Counted from the first letter of the stretch, positions 9,530 through 18,791 are shown. The stretch: 55,145 nucleotides of DNA from Sinorhizobium sp. A49 (GCF_002002725.1 NZ_MUNW01000057.1:1-55145), one strand, 5' to 3'. Notes: generated by a model not told the origin, from the sequence alone. A program made the numbers and translations.

Positions 9530-11023
9530 ATGGATGCTGCCGGGAACAACACCGAAATGGCCAAGCGCATCTTTCCGCTGAAGGTAGGCACGTCAGTCAC
9601 GCTGCAAAGGCTGGCGTCGACATTCAAACGGCTCCGGCTTGAAGTTCAGTTCATCATCATCGCCTCGTTTATCGTCGTGGCGCTGATGATCGCGCTCGCG
9701 GTCTGGACGACACACCGCCTCGAGAAAACGGTGTTCAACAGCGTCGGCTCGCTCGGCGCCGCCTATCTTCAGACGTTCGTTGCACCGCTGATCTCCGAGG
9801 AAGACATCAAGCGCGGCGTCCTTCCGCCCATCGTCGAAGACAAGCTGAAGCAGCTTCTCGGCACCAGCGCTCTCGGTCAGCACGTGCACGAATTGAAAAT
9901 CTGGGCGCCCGACGGAAGCCTGATGTATTCGACGTCAGGCAAGCTGATCGACGAAGAGGTTGTCTTTGACGAGTTGCAGCGCGCCTTGACGGGAGAAATC
10001 GTCGTTTCCCGCACGATGATCCAGAAGCATGTGTATACCGGCGAAGAGCAACGCGGCATGTATATCGAGGTCTACGCGCCACTCGTGCGCGATGAGGCTG
10101 GCAAGGTGCTGCTCGTTGGTGAATTCTACGAACGTCCCGATTTCCTGATGGGTGAGTTGTCGACCGCCTGGCGCGAGACGGTCAGCATCGTGCTCCTCGT
10201 TTCGGTGCCGATGCTGGCGCTCCTCTTCCTGATCGTGCGCAGTGGCAGCCTGCTCATCGATCGGCAACACGCTGCCATCCGCCACAGTCTTGGTCGGGCA
10301 CTTGAACTGTCCAACCAGAACCGTCGGCTGCGGGCAGCGGCGGAGACGGCCCGGCTCGAGGCCGGCAAGCTCAATGAGATGATTCTCGACCAGATCGGGT
10401 CCGATCTGCACGACGGTCCGGTCCAACTGCTGACATTGCTCAAGCTGAAACTCAGCGACATGGCCTCGCCGCAGACCGGCGGCCAAACCGCAGCGGCCGT
10501 CAAGCCGCAAGAAATCGACAGGCTGGTCAGCACCGTTACGACGGTGCTTGAAGATTTGAGGAACATTTCCTCCGATCTCGTGCTGCCGGAACTCGACGAC
10601 ATGTCGCTGAACGACACGATCCTGCTTGCGGTCAGGCGGCATGTGGACCTCATAGGCCGCGATGTCGATGTGGTCGGCCTGATCGCATCGCAGAAGGTGG
10701 ATGCACACCTGAACATCTGCGTCTATCGCTTCATCCAGGAAGCGTTGATGAACAGCGAACGACATGCACCGGGCAACCGCCAGCATCTGCGCTACGGCAC
10801 GCGCCACAACCGCCTGTTCATCACCGTGGCCGATGTGGGCGACGCACCATCGACATCAGTGACCCCGCGCAGCACTGGGCGCACCGGGCTCGGTACCATC
10901 ACGCAGAAACGCCGCATTCGCGCCTTTGGCGGCCGCATGCGCATGATCCGCCGGCCAAACGGCATGGTGGTAACGGCGGTTCTGCCGCTCGATCACAGCG
11001 GCGGCCCGTTCGATCGTCCATAG
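9530..11023 (+). CDS. Membrane sensor histidine kinase, DegS/NarX (HisKA_3) type
   Basis: The 497-residue protein has a transmembrane helix near residues 40-60 and an extracytoplasmic domain of about 150 residues. A second helix (about 215-240) and a short coiled stretch follow. The phosphoacceptor region is SDLHDGPVQLL with His294, typical of HisKA_3 kinases. The ATPase domain has an N-box-like segment (FIQEALMNSERHA) and a degenerate glycine-rich end (TGLGTI, FGGRM). The periplasmic part could sense an extracellular cue and is not assigned to a family. ATG 9530 lacks a clear Shine-Dalgarno; ATG 9557 is a plausible alternative. The gene is divergent from the RTX peroxidase and converges on a NarL-type response regulator, its obvious partner. 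I infer that the pair controls the peroxidase. Confidence 0.88.
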   Translation: MDAAGNNTEMAKRIFPLKVGTSVTLQRLASTFKRLRLEVQFIIIASFIVVALMIALAVWTTHRLEKTVFNSVGSLGAAYLQTFVAPLISEEDIKRGVLPPIVEDKLKQLLGTSALGQHVHELKIWAPDGSLMYSTSGKLIDEEVVFDELQRALTGEIVVSRTMIQKHVYTGEEQRGMYIEVYAPLVRDEAGKVLLVGEFYERPDFLMGELSTAWRETVSIVLLVSVPMLALLFLIVRSGSLLIDRQHAAIRHSLGRALELSNQNRRLRAAAETARLEAGKLNEMILDQIGSDLHDGPVQLLTLLKLKLSDMASPQTGGQTAAAVKPQEIDRLVSTVTTVLEDLRNISSDLVLPELDDMSLNDTILLAVRRHVDLIGRDVDVVGLIASQKVDAHLNICVYRFIQEALMNSERHAPGNRQHLRYGTRHNRLFITVADVGDAPSTSVTPRSTGRTGLGTITQKRRIRAFGGRMRMIRRPNGMVVTAVLPLDHSGGPFDRP

Positions 11024-11170
11024 ATTTCAATGATGCTTCGCAGGCAGCAGGCAAACCGAAACGGCGAGACCGCCGCATTCGCGCGAGATTCGGCGTTCTG
11101 GGCGCCTACGCCATCATGCCTTAAATAGAATTGGAATTAAGGCTCGAACCATGCAGCAAGCCTGAAGTGC

Positions 11171-11208
11171 CACAGCGCCGCGCATCATACTTGACGCGCG
11201 GCGCTGTG
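11171..11208. terminator. Perfect 13-bp hairpin between convergent kinase and regulator genes
   Basis: Arms cacagcgccgcgc (11171-11183) and gcgcggcgctgtg (11196-11208) are perfectly complementary around a 12-nt loop. There is no T tract on either side. Its position between convergent stops suggests a bidirectional terminator or 3'-end stabiliser. Confidence 0.6.
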
Positions 11209-11220
11209 ATGTTCGATCGC

Positions 11221-11901
11221 CTAGTTGATGCGCCGTGATGCACCGCGCTCGGCAGAGCCGTCGGGCAGGACATCCAAGCGCTGTGCTGCCAGCACCACTT
11301 CCACACGGTTCCTGACATCGAGTTTCTGCATCAAGACCGTCATGTAATGTTTGACGGTCTTTTCGCTGATATCAAGACAGACCGCTATTTCGCGGTTCGT
11401 GCTGCCACGCATGAGATGGCGAACGATCTGCTCTTCGCGCAGGCTCAGGCGTCGTTGTGCCTGAGACCGCCGGCGGATTTCCGCTGTTTTCATGGCCATG
11501 ATGACCTTGGTCGCGAATCCCGCCGTGATGAACGTCTCGCCGTCATAGACGGTGCGTATGGCCTCGTGCAGGTCGCTGGCGCTGCTGCCTTTCAGCACAT
11601 AGCCAGAGACCCCGTAATTCAGGACTTGTATCGCGGTTTCAATGCTTGAATTTGCGGTGAAGACGATGATCCGCGTGTCTTTGTATTTTTGCGCAACCAG
11701 CTCGATAGCCGCAATGGCGTCGCCGGGCATGCTCAAATCGAGCACGAGAACTTCAGGTGAAAATTCTTCAACTATTTTCAAAGCATCGACCGCGTTTTCG
11801 CCCTTCGCGACGATTTCGAGGTCACTTTTTCCAGAATATAAACTGACCAGTCCTTCCAGAAGGATCGGATGGTCGTCAACAAATGCAACTGATATCGACA
11901 T
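11221..11901 (-). CDS. NarL/FixJ family response regulator
   Basis: The 226-residue protein has a receiver domain (residues 1-120) with acidic pocket Asp9-Asp10, phosphoacceptor Asp55 and Lys104 in the VLKG motif. A LuxR-type helix-turn-helix follows at about 150-210 (LSLREEQIVRHLMRGSTNREIAVCL in part, then SEKTVKHYM). Phosphorylation by the neighbouring HisKA_3 kinase is expected for this family pairing. The gene converges with the kinase across a perfect hairpin, so the two are not one operon. It has a long AT-rich upstream region with its own promoter. Likely targets are the adjacent divergent peroxidase/kinase promoters, but this is inferred from position only. Confidence 0.93.
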   Translation of the reverse strand: MSISVAFVDDHPILLEGLVSLYSGKSDLEIVAKGENAVDALKIVEEFSPEVLVLDLSMPGDAIAAIELVAQKYKDTRIIVFTANSSIETAIQVLNYGVSGYVLKGSSASDLHEAIRTVYDGETFITAGFATKVIMAMKTAEIRRRSQAQRRLSLREEQIVRHLMRGSTNREIAVCLDISEKTVKHYMTVLMQKLDVRNRVEVVLAAQRLDVLPDGSAERGASRRIN

Positions 11902-12352
11902 GGTCGTTGCTCTCCCTCCGCAACGAACATGCTAGTTCATCAGGTTCGCGTTTAAAAGAACACACTTAACTTCTAGTTAATTTAGAAAGTGAAGGGATAC
12001 GGCGCTGACACGGCCAAAGATACGAGTGGCACTGCCGGAACACAGCGCAAATATTCGCGTTACGATCTAGGAAATCGACAAGCACTCTTTAGGCGAGAGA
12101 CTACGAAAGCTAGGCTATTACAATCTTTACAATTACTTAGTATGTTCTGACGCTGCCCTGCTGCACGAACCCCGGAACGCAGGAGACGCGAGGCGGCGAT
12201 ATCTGGAGAATCTCGGTACATTTTAAGTAAAGCGAGAATATTAGCCCAAAAATGTTTGCCGCCGCCGCCAAAGATCACCCGAAAGTACTACGGATTTTAA
12301 CCTTCCTGCACAGCATTGGCAGAAAGATGCCGCCGACTGCAGCGTTAAAACC
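11902..12352. other. AT-rich intergenic region, no gene seen
   Basis: These 451 bp lie between the response regulator start and the end of the CobW-type gene. They are clearly more AT-rich than their surroundings. A 72-codon minus-strand frame (12060-12278) shows no family features or good ribosome binding site. The right part holds the response regulator promoter by position. Confidence 0.6.
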
Positions 12353-13513
12353 CTAGAACTTCATGCCGGGGACAACCAAGGGATTGTCCGAAAGCGCCTG
12401 GGCATCGGGACGATCGATTCGCGGTTTGCCGGTGAAGGCATCGAAAAGGTCGCGCACGAAAGCTTCGCTCAGCCCCTTGGTGATCAAGACCATACGCGTC
12501 CGCCGATCGGCCGGATCCGGCCAGGCGGCAAGCCGCTCCGGGGTATGAAAGACGTTCTGCACGCCGTGAAGCACCAGCGGTCGCTCCGGGTTGTCGGAAA
12601 CGGCGACGATCGCCTTCATCCGCAAAAGCTTCTCGCCATGGGCTGAGCGCAGGAGATCGATGAACATGTCGAGCGCCATCGGCTCGATCGGCCTGTCATG
12701 CAGGATGCTGAACGATCGAATGTCCGAACCATGGCGCGTTGCATCGTGGTGATGATGGTGATGGTCGTGGTGGTGATGATCGCCGTCATGATGATGGTGA
12801 CTGTGGTGCTCGTGATCGTGGTGATCGTGGCCGTGATCTGCCTCATCCTGCAGCCAGCGGCCGACATCGGCGATCTTCGAGGCGGGATCGTAGAGGCCGC
12901 AGGCAAAGAGCGCGCCCTTCCCGGCCTCGGGGCTGTCACCGTCGACGAACGGCGCACGCGGATTGAGCGCTCGCAGGCGCGACCGCAGTTCTTCCAACTG
13001 CGCCTGATCGGCGAGCCCGGCCTTGCTGATCACGATGCGATCGGCGACCGCGACCTGCTTCAGCGCCTCCTCGTGGTTGGCAAGCGTCTGCAGTCCATTG
13101 ACCGCATCCACCACCGTCACCACGCCGTCGAGACGGAAGCTCTGGGCGATCACCGGGTTGCCGATCACCGATTGGAGCACCGGCGCCGGATCGGCAAGCC
13201 CGGTCGTTTCGATGACCACGCGCTTCAGCGGCTTGATGCGCCCGGTCTGCATCCGATCCATGAGATCGGCGAGCGTATCCACCAGTTCGCCGCGCACGGT
13301 ACAGCACAGGCAGCCGTCGGAAAGCTCTATGACGCCGTCGCTCGAGGCTTCCACCAAGAGATGATCGATCGAGACATCACCGAATTCGTTGATGATGACG
13401 GCCGTATCCGAGAGATCCGGATCCTTCAGGAGCCGGTTCAGAAGCGTCGTCTTGCCCGCACCGAGAAATCCGGTCAGGATCGAGACCGGCACTGCCGGCA
13501 GTGGGCTAACCAT
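12353..13513 (-). CDS. CobW/COG0523 family G3E GTPase, putative metal chaperone with His-rich loop
   Basis: The 386-residue protein has a P-loop near the N-terminus (GFLGAGKTTLLN), the CxCC metal motif (DGCLCCTVRG) and a C-terminal CobW domain. A His/Asp-rich insert occupies about residues 223-257 and contains more than 20 histidines, typical of zinc- or nickel-handling members. G3E GTPases of this group use GTP hydrolysis to deliver metal to client proteins. The start lies 12 bp after the stop of the D-Ala-D-Ala carboxypeptidase gene, so the two form an operon. A metal role in cell-wall enzyme metalation is conceivable but unproven, because that carboxypeptidase is a serine enzyme. No Zur-like operator was identified. 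Confidence 0.92.
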   Translation of the reverse strand: MVSPLPAVPVSILTGFLGAGKTTLLNRLLKDPDLSDTAVIINEFGDVSIDHLLVEASSDGVIELSDGCLCCTVRGELVDTLADLMDRMQTGRIKPLKRVVIETTGLADPAPVLQSVIGNPVIAQSFRLDGVVTVVDAVNGLQTLANHEEALKQVAVADRIVISKAGLADQAQLEELRSRLRALNPRAPFVDGDSPEAGKGALFACGLYDPASKIADVGRWLQDEADHGHDHHDHEHHSHHHHDGDHHHHDHHHHHHDATRHGSDIRSFSILHDRPIEPMALDMFIDLLRSAHGEKLLRMKAIVAVSDNPERPLVLHGVQNVFHTPERLAAWPDPADRRTRMVLITKGLSEAFVRDLFDAFTGKPRIDRPDAQALSDNPLVVPGMKF

Positions 13514-13525
13514 TGGAAACTCCGA

Positions 13526-14623
13526 TCAGAGGCTCGGCCGCGGCACCGGGATCGGCACATTGGCGACGTCGCCCTGGCCGGCCGGATCAGTGCCGGCCTT
13601 TGCCAGCTTGTCGCCGCTGCCGGGGATGAGGCCGGCAAAGGCCAGCTTCAGCGGGCGGTTGAGCTCGTGGATGAACGGCGAGAGCAGCTTCTGCCTTCCG
13701 GCTTCGTCGCGGCCTTCGCTGCGCACCTTGGCGGCGGCCTGCGAGCAGATCTGCTTGCTGACGTCAGCCACCAGATCGCGCGTCTCGCCATAGGGCGCGA
13801 TCTGCACCAGCGATGGCTTGGCCGCTCCCGAGGTCGTCAGCGCCATCTGCATCAGACGCGCGGATTCGTCAGCACGGGCGCCGAGGCTGTCTTCGCCAAG
13901 CACGACCGAAACGACGCTGCGGCCGTCGCGCGTCGCGGAGGAGACCTGGTTGAAGCCTGAGGCGCAGATGAAGCCCGTCTTCATGCCGTCAGCGCCTTCG
14001 AAGCGGCCGATCAGCATGTTGTAGTTCGGATAGTCCTTCTTGCCGGTGGTAAAGCCTTCCAGCGAGAAATAGGACGCGTATTCGGGAAACTCGCGCTTGA
14101 GCGTGATCGCCAGCACCGCAAGGTCGCGTGCCGTGGTGTACTGGCCCGGCCCCGGCAGGCCGTTGGCATTGACGAAATGCGACGACGTCATGCCGATGCG
14201 GCGCGCCTCGGAATTCATCCGGTCGATAAAGGCGGGCTCGGAGCCGCCAACGGTTTCGGCAATTGCCACCGCCACGTCGTTGGCTGACTTCACCAGCATC
14301 ATTTTCAGCGCGCTGTCGAGCGTCATCGCCTGGCCGGGCTTGTAGAACATCTTGCTCGGCGGTTCTGAGGCAGCGTTCTTGGTCATCACGACGGGGCTCG
14401 TCAGCGCCAGTTGTCCCGATTTGATCGCCCGGAAGGTGGTGTAGGCCGTCATCAGCTTGGTCAGCGACGCCGGATACCACTTCTGGAAGATATCCTGGTG
14501 CTCGTAAACCTTCAGTGTATTGACGTCGACAACGAGCCGCGGATTGGCAAATGCCGGCATTGCCATGAGAAGGCTCGCGCAGGCGCCAGCCACGACACCC
14601 ACTGCCTTTGCCTTGCCACGCAT
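13526..14623 (-). CDS. D-alanyl-D-alanine carboxypeptidase, PBP5/6 (S11) family
   Basis: The 365-residue protein starts at ATG 14623, preceded by AGGA at good spacing. A longer frame upstream lacks one. The N-terminus is a signal peptide ending near AFANP. Penicillin-binding motifs are in order: SxxK with Ser53 (PASLTK), SxN in KSANDVA, and KTG in DGMKTGF. It trims the terminal D-Ala from peptidoglycan pentapeptides in the periplasm. The C-terminal portion after the S11 domain is rich in Pro, Gly and Lys and shows no clear amphipathic anchor. It is the first gene of a two-gene operon with the CobW-type GTPase and is divergent from the M20 amidohydrolase. Confidence 0.92.
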   Translation of the reverse strand: MRGKAKAVGVVAGACASLLMAMPAFANPRLVVDVNTLKVYEHQDIFQKWYPASLTKLMTAYTTFRAIKSGQLALTSPVVMTKNAASEPPSKMFYKPGQAMTLDSALKMMLVKSANDVAVAIAETVGGSEPAFIDRMNSEARRIGMTSSHFVNANGLPGPGQYTTARDLAVLAITLKREFPEYASYFSLEGFTTGKKDYPNYNMLIGRFEGADGMKTGFICASGFNQVSSATRDGRSVVSVVLGEDSLGARADESARLMQMALTTSGAAKPSLVQIAPYGETRDLVADVSKQICSQAAAKVRSEGRDEAGRQKLLSPFIHELNRPLKLAFAGLIPGSGDKLAKAGTDPAGQGDVANVPIPVPRPSL

Positions 14624-14787
14624 GAAAAATCCTGCTGTCACTACCATAGACCTCGAATTTCCGCTGTTGCCTCGTCTCGTTCGGCTATTTAGCCTATATG
14701 GCGAGGAGATGGCAAAGCCCATTCATTGGCTGCTGTGCCAATCCACCGCAGATAGATGTGATCGAACAGACCGACAGGACTTATCTC

Positions 14788-15951
14788 ATGCCGATTCTCA
14801 ACCGTGCCGCCGAACTGCAAATCGAAGTCACCGAATGGCGGCGTCATCTGCACAAGAACCCCGAGCTCCTGTTCGCGGTGGAAAATACGGCAGCCTTCGT
14901 CGAAAATAAACTGAAGGAATTTGGCGTTGACGAAATCGTGACTGGCCTTGGCCAGACGGGCGTCGTCGGCCTCATCAAGGGCAATCTCGGTCCCGGCCGC
15001 ACTATCGGCCTTCGCGCCGACATGGACGCGCTGCCGATCACCGAGACCACCGGCAAGCCCTGGGCGTCGGAAACATCCGGCAAGATGCACGCTTGCGGCC
15101 ATGACGGTCACACGGCCATGCTGCTTGGCGCGGCAAAGTACCTTGCCGAGACCCGCAACTTCGCCGGCAGCGTCGCGGTGATCTTCCAGCCGGCCGAAGA
15201 AGGCGGCGGCGGCGGCCATGAAATGGTCAAGGACGGCATGATGGAGCGCTTCGACATCGCCGAAGTCTACGGCATGCACAACATGCCGGGCATGCCCATC
15301 GGCCATTTCGGCAGCCGCGTCGGCGCGATCATGGCCTCGACCGACGAGTTCACCATCACCATCAAGGGCCGCGGCGGCCATGCGGCCCAGCCGCACAAGA
15401 CGATCGATCCGATTGTCATCGGCACGCAGATCGTCACTGCCTTGCAGACGATCGCGTCGAGAACGGTCGATCCGCTTGCATCGGTCGTCGTCTCGGTGAC
15501 CACGTTCAACGCCGGCTTCGCCCATAACGTCATCCCGGAGGAGGCGGTCCTCGGCGGCACGGTGCGCACGCTGAAGCCGGAAGTGCGCGATATCGGCGAG
15601 ACCCGTATCCGGTTGATCGCCGAAGGCATTGCCGACGTCTATGGCGCCACGGTCGACGTCTGGTACAGCCGCAACTATCCCGTCACCGTCAACCACGAGG
15701 ACGAAACGGCCTACGCGCTGAAGGCGGCGGCGGAAATCGCCGGCGAAGGCAATATCCGTCCGTCGCTCGACCCGATGATGGGCGGCGAAGACTTCTCCTA
15801 CATGCTGCTGGCCCGTCCGGGCGCGTTCATCTTCATGGGCAACGGCGACACCGCCGGGCTGCACCACCCCGCCTACGACTTCAACGACGAAGCGATCCCG
15901 CACGGGATCTCCTATTGGGTGAAACTCGCGGAAACGCGACTTGCCGCCTGA
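14788..15951 (+). CDS. M20 family metallo-amidohydrolase (hippurate hydrolase/aminoacylase type)
   Basis: The 387-residue enzyme starts at ATG 14788 with AGGA upstream. Metal-site motifs of the M20D group are visible: RADMDALPI, HACGHDGHTAML, then PAEEGGGGG with the catalytic Glu, and a late MMGGEDFSYM. The M20 dimerisation domain lies in the middle. Family members hydrolyse N-acyl or N-aroyl amino acids and related amides in the cytoplasm; the exact substrate cannot be read from sequence. An Lrp-type regulator begins 22 bp after the stop and is probably co-transcribed. The N-terminal RAAELQIEVTEWRRHLHKNPE segment is typical of the family. Confidence 0.93.
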   Translation: MPILNRAAELQIEVTEWRRHLHKNPELLFAVENTAAFVENKLKEFGVDEIVTGLGQTGVVGLIKGNLGPGRTIGLRADMDALPITETTGKPWASETSGKMHACGHDGHTAMLLGAAKYLAETRNFAGSVAVIFQPAEEGGGGGHEMVKDGMMERFDIAEVYGMHNMPGMPIGHFGSRVGAIMASTDEFTITIKGRGGHAAQPHKTIDPIVIGTQIVTALQTIASRTVDPLASVVVSVTTFNAGFAHNVIPEEAVLGGTVRTLKPEVRDIGETRIRLIAEGIADVYGATVDVWYSRNYPVTVNHEDETAYALKAAAEIAGEGNIRPSLDPMMGGEDFSYMLLARPGAFIFMGNGDTAGLHHPAYDFNDEAIPHGISYWVKLAETRLAA

Positions 15952-15973
15952 GGCGCGGGCGGGAGGCGGCACG

Positions 15974-16438
15974 ATGCATCAGATAGACAAGATAGACCGT
16001 AGAATTCTCAACATCCTGCAGGCGGACGGCCGGATAACCAATCTGGAGCTTGCCGATCGCATCGGCCTGTCGCCGACCGCGACCAGCGAGAGGCTGCGTC
16101 GGCTGTTGAAGGAAGGCTATGTTTCGGGCTTCGGCGCCCGCCTCGATCCGCAGAAGCTCGGCTTCGGCCTGCTCGTCTTCATCGAGGTCATGCTCGACAA
16201 GACGACGCCCGATGTCTTCGACCAGTTCGCGACCGCCATCAAGCAGGCACCGGCAGTTCTGGAATGTCACATGGTTGCCGGCGGCTTCGACTATCTCGTC
16301 AAGACCCGTTTCGAGGATATGGCCGCCTACCGCAATTTCCTCGGCCAGGTGCTCTGGACGCTGCCGGGCGTCAAGGAAACCCGCACTTACGCTGTCATGG
16401 AAGAGATCAAGAACGACGGGCCGCTGCCGCTCGTCTGA
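15974..16438 (+). CDS. Lrp/AsnC family transcriptional regulator
   Basis: The 154-residue protein has the family's N-terminal helix-turn-helix (IDRRILNILQADGRI, then LADRIGLSPTATSERL) and a C-terminal RAM/AsnC ligand domain. ATG 15974 follows GGGAGGC. It is close in sequence style to amino-acid-responsive Lrp proteins. It sits 22 bp behind an N-acyl amino acid amidohydrolase, so local control of that gene is possible, but Lrp paralogs often act on distant genes. A convergent hairpin follows. Confidence 0.92.
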   Translation: MHQIDKIDRRILNILQADGRITNLELADRIGLSPTATSERLRRLLKEGYVSGFGARLDPQKLGFGLLVFIEVMLDKTTPDVFDQFATAIKQAPAVLECHMVAGGFDYLVKTRFEDMAAYRNFLGQVLWTLPGVKETRTYAVMEEIKNDGPLPLV

Positions 16439-16451
16439 TGCCAGACAGGAA

Positions 16452-16484
16452 CAGCCCCGGAGACCGATGGGATCCCCGGGGCTG
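16452..16484. terminator. GC-rich hairpin between convergent lrp-like and adh genes
   Basis: Arms cagccccgg (16452-16460) and ccggggctg (16476-16484) flank a 15-nt loop. The plus-strand side is followed by ctt rather than a T run. It probably serves both convergent genes. Confidence 0.6.
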
Positions 16485-16496
16485 CTTGTGACAGGC

Positions 16497-17546
16497 TTAA
16501 GCCACGTCGAGCGAGGCCATGTCGATGACGAAGCGATAGCGCACGTCGCTCTTGACGACCCGCTCATAGGCTTCGTTGATCTCCTGGATCTTGATCGTCT
16601 CGATCTCCGAGACGATGTCGTGCTCGCCGCAGAAATCCAGCATTTCCTGGGTTTCCTTGATCGAGCCGATCATCGAGCCGGAAATGCTGCGGCGCGCGGG
16701 CACCAGCGAGAATGCATGCACCGGCACGGCATTTTCCGGAATGCCGACCAGCACGAAATTGCCGTCGACCTTCAGAAGATTGACATAGGCGTTCCAGTCG
16801 ATCTCGGCTGCCACCGTGCAGATGATCAGGTCGAACTGGCCCTGAAGCGTCTTGAAGGTTTCCGGATCGTTGGTGGCGTAGTAGTGGTCGGCACCGAGCT
16901 TCAGTCCGTCTTCCTTCTTGGAAAGGGTCTGGCTGAGAACGGTGACGTCAGCGCCCATGGCATGGGCAAGCTTGACGCCCATGTGGCCGAGGCCGCCCAT
17001 GCCGACGATCGCGACCTTCTTGCCGGGACCGGCCTTCCAGTGGCGAAGCGGCGAGTAGAGCGTGATACCGGCGCACAGAAGCGGTGCTGCCGCGTCGAGC
17101 GGCAGGTTTTCCGGGATCGACAGCACGTAGCCTTCCTTGACGACGATGCTGTCGGAATAGCCGCCCTGCGTCGCGGTCTTGCCGTCCGCTTCGACGCCGT
17201 TGTAGGTCACGACCAGACCCGGCATGTAATGTTCGAGATCGAGGTCGCGCGTCGCGCAGGTGGTGCAGGAATCGACGAAGCAGCCGACGCCGGCACGGTC
17301 GCCCACTTTGAACTTGGTGACCTTGGAGCCGACGGCGGTGACGATGCCGACGATTTCATGGCCGGGGACCATCGGGAAGGCCGAGTTGCCCCATTCGTTG
17401 CGTGCCTGGTGAATGTCGGAGTGGCAGACGCCGCAATATTTGATGTCGATCACCACGTCGTCGTCGCGCGGCTCGCGACGTTCGAAGGTGAAGGGCGTAA
17501 GCGGTTTCGACGCGTCGGTCGCCGCATATCCTCTTGCAATGGCCAT
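16497..17546 (-). CDS. Zinc-dependent alcohol/aldehyde reductase (MDR superfamily, YahK/cinnamyl-alcohol-dehydrogenase type)
   Basis: The 349-residue enzyme begins at ATG 17546, preceded by AAGGA; the frame extends further upstream only through a weak TTG. Catalytic zinc ligands are visible in [11 protein letters not shown] and GHEIVG. Structural-zinc cysteines lie in the CFVDSCTTC region and the Rossmann glycines in GMGGLGHMG. It reduces aldehydes or oxidises alcohols with NAD(P)(H). It is divergent from a YqhC-like AraC regulator, and phased repeats lie between the two genes. This mirrors the E. coli yqhC-yqhD arrangement, although YqhD belongs to a different (iron) family. A role in aldehyde detoxification under regulator control is inferred. 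Confidence 0.93.
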   Translation of the reverse strand: MAIARGYAATDASKPLTPFTFERREPRDDDVVIDIKYCGVCHSDIHQARNEWGNSAFPMVPGHEIVGIVTAVGSKVTKFKVGDRAGVGCFVDSCTTCATRDLDLEHYMPGLVVTYNGVEADGKTATQGGYSDSIVVKEGYVLSIPENLPLDAAAPLLCAGITLYSPLRHWKAGPGKKVAIVGMGGLGHMGVKLAHAMGADVTVLSQTLSKKEDGLKLGADHYYATNDPETFKTLQGQFDLIICTVAAEIDWNAYVNLLKVDGNFVLVGIPENAVPVHAFSLVPARRSISGSMIGSIKETQEMLDFCGEHDIVSEIETIKIQEINEAYERVVKSDVRYRFVIDMASLDVA

Positions 17547-17623
17547 CAGTCTGTCCTTCAATTTTGGGAGATGCGAAATGGCCGGAGCGTTACCGGCAGA
17601 TCGCAGGCAGGGACTATGCGTTC

Positions 17624-17677
17624 GCGATCGGCAAAAGCGTTATCGCGATCCTGCAAAGTTTTTGCCCGATCCTGCAA
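17624..17677. promoter_or_regulatory. Three direct repeats with exact 21-bp period, candidate AraC-type operator
   Basis: Copies of (g/c)cgatc start at 17624, 17645 and 17666. The second and third share cgatcctgcaa (17646-17656 and 17667-17677); the first reads cgatcggcaaa in the same register. A 21-bp period puts all three on the same DNA face, as expected for AraC-family half sites. They lie between the divergent alcohol dehydrogenase and AraC genes. Confidence 0.6.
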
Positions 17678-17767
17678 GATTGAAAAATGTATGATGGCAA
17701 TAGCGCTTCGAAGCCTTATCTGAGCATAGCCTCACACAATGCTAAGCCGCTGGAAAGACCACAGAAT

Positions 17768-18709
17768 ATGACAGCCACGCGACAGACTGCCAGACAGGAC
17801 ATGATCGACGTCATTGCCCGGATCACCGGGAAGGACGGCGACCACCAGACCGCAATCCCAGGTTTGAGCATTCATCGCCATTCCGGCGACGCACCTGTCA
17901 ATTGCGCGGCCTACAAGCCGAGCCTTGCGATCATCGTCCAGGGCGCCAAGCGCGTGGTACTCGGCGACGAGACGCTGATCTATGGCGCTTCCGATTATCT
18001 GCTGACGTCGATCGACCTGCCGGTGTTGTCGCAGGTCTGCAAGGCTTCGGCCGACGAGCCTTATCTCAGCTTCGCCTTCCAGATCGATACGGCCAAGATT
18101 CCGGCATTGCTCGACTTACTGGCGCAGGGGCACATGTCGACCTCCGCCTCGCCGCGCGGCATGACGGTCAGCAAGATTACGCCCGACCTCGAGGACGCAG
18201 CACTCCGGCTCTTGCGGCTGCTCGACCGGCCCGACGATATCCCGGCGTTGCTGCCATTGGTCGAACAGGAAATCCTCTATCGCCTGGTCACAGGCCCTCA
18301 CGGCCACCGCCTTCGCCAGATGGCAACCACCGAGAGCCAGCCCCACCAGGTCGGCCGCGCCGTCGCCTGGCTGAAGGAGCACTATTCGCGGCCATTGCGT
18401 ATCGACGACCTGGCAAGTCGCGTCTCGATGAGCGTTTCGTCGCTACACCACCATTTCAAGGCGATCACCGCAATGAGCCCGCTGCAGTACCAGAAGCAGT
18501 TGCGGTTGCAGGAGGCGCGTCGCCTGATGCTGGAGGAAAGCCTGGATGCCGGCGATGCCGGCCATCAGGTCGGCTACGAAAGCCAGTCGCAGTTCAGTCG
18601 CGAATATGCCCGCCACTTCGGCGAGCCGCCGTTGCGCGATATCGGCCGCGTGCGTCGCACGCTGGTCGAGCGTTTCTCCGGTGAGACGGAGATGCTGAGC
18701 GAGGGCTGA
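17768..18709 (+). CDS. AraC family transcriptional regulator (AraC_N type, YqhC-like)
   Basis: The 313-residue protein has an N-terminal AraC_N ligand domain (YKPSLAIIVQGAKRVVLGDE is the hallmark) and two C-terminal helix-turn-helix motifs (IDDLASRVSMSVSSLHHHF, then VGYESQSQFSREYARHFG). ATG 17768 is chosen; an in-frame ATG at 17687 would overlap the phased repeats and has no clear ribosome binding site. This family includes E. coli YqhC, which activates aldehyde reductases in response to aldehydes. The divergent zinc alcohol dehydrogenase is therefore the likely target. Confidence 0.9.
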   Translation: MTATRQTARQDMIDVIARITGKDGDHQTAIPGLSIHRHSGDAPVNCAAYKPSLAIIVQGAKRVVLGDETLIYGASDYLLTSIDLPVLSQVCKASADEPYLSFAFQIDTAKIPALLDLLAQGHMSTSASPRGMTVSKITPDLEDAALRLLRLLDRPDDIPALLPLVEQEILYRLVTGPHGHRLRQMATTESQPHQVGRAVAWLKEHYSRPLRIDDLASRVSMSVSSLHHHFKAITAMSPLQYQKQLRLQEARRLMLEESLDAGDAGHQVGYESQSQFSREYARHFGEPPLRDIGRVRRTLVERFSGETEMLSEG

Positions 18710-18720
18710 GCGGGTATCAG

Positions 18721-18791
18721 CTACGCTCGATATACCCCGGGATATCACCCCGTTCGATATCCCTGGGGATATCAGCTTCTTTCGATATCCC
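18721..18791. repeat. Cluster of GATATC palindromic repeats between convergent genes
   Basis: The hairpin gatatccc-tg-gggatatc lies at 18756-18773. A second imperfect copy (gatataccccgggatatc) lies just to the left, and ttcgatatccc occurs twice (18753 and 18781). The right copy forms the last codons of the Lrp-type gene. It may act as a bidirectional terminator or be a REP-like element. Confidence 0.5.

Noticed and set aside
12735-12850. Trinucleotide-like gtg/atg tract that could be read as a microsatellite or CRISPR-like repeat
   Set aside because: It is the His-rich coding loop of the CobW-type GTPase, read in reverse. There are no regular spacers.
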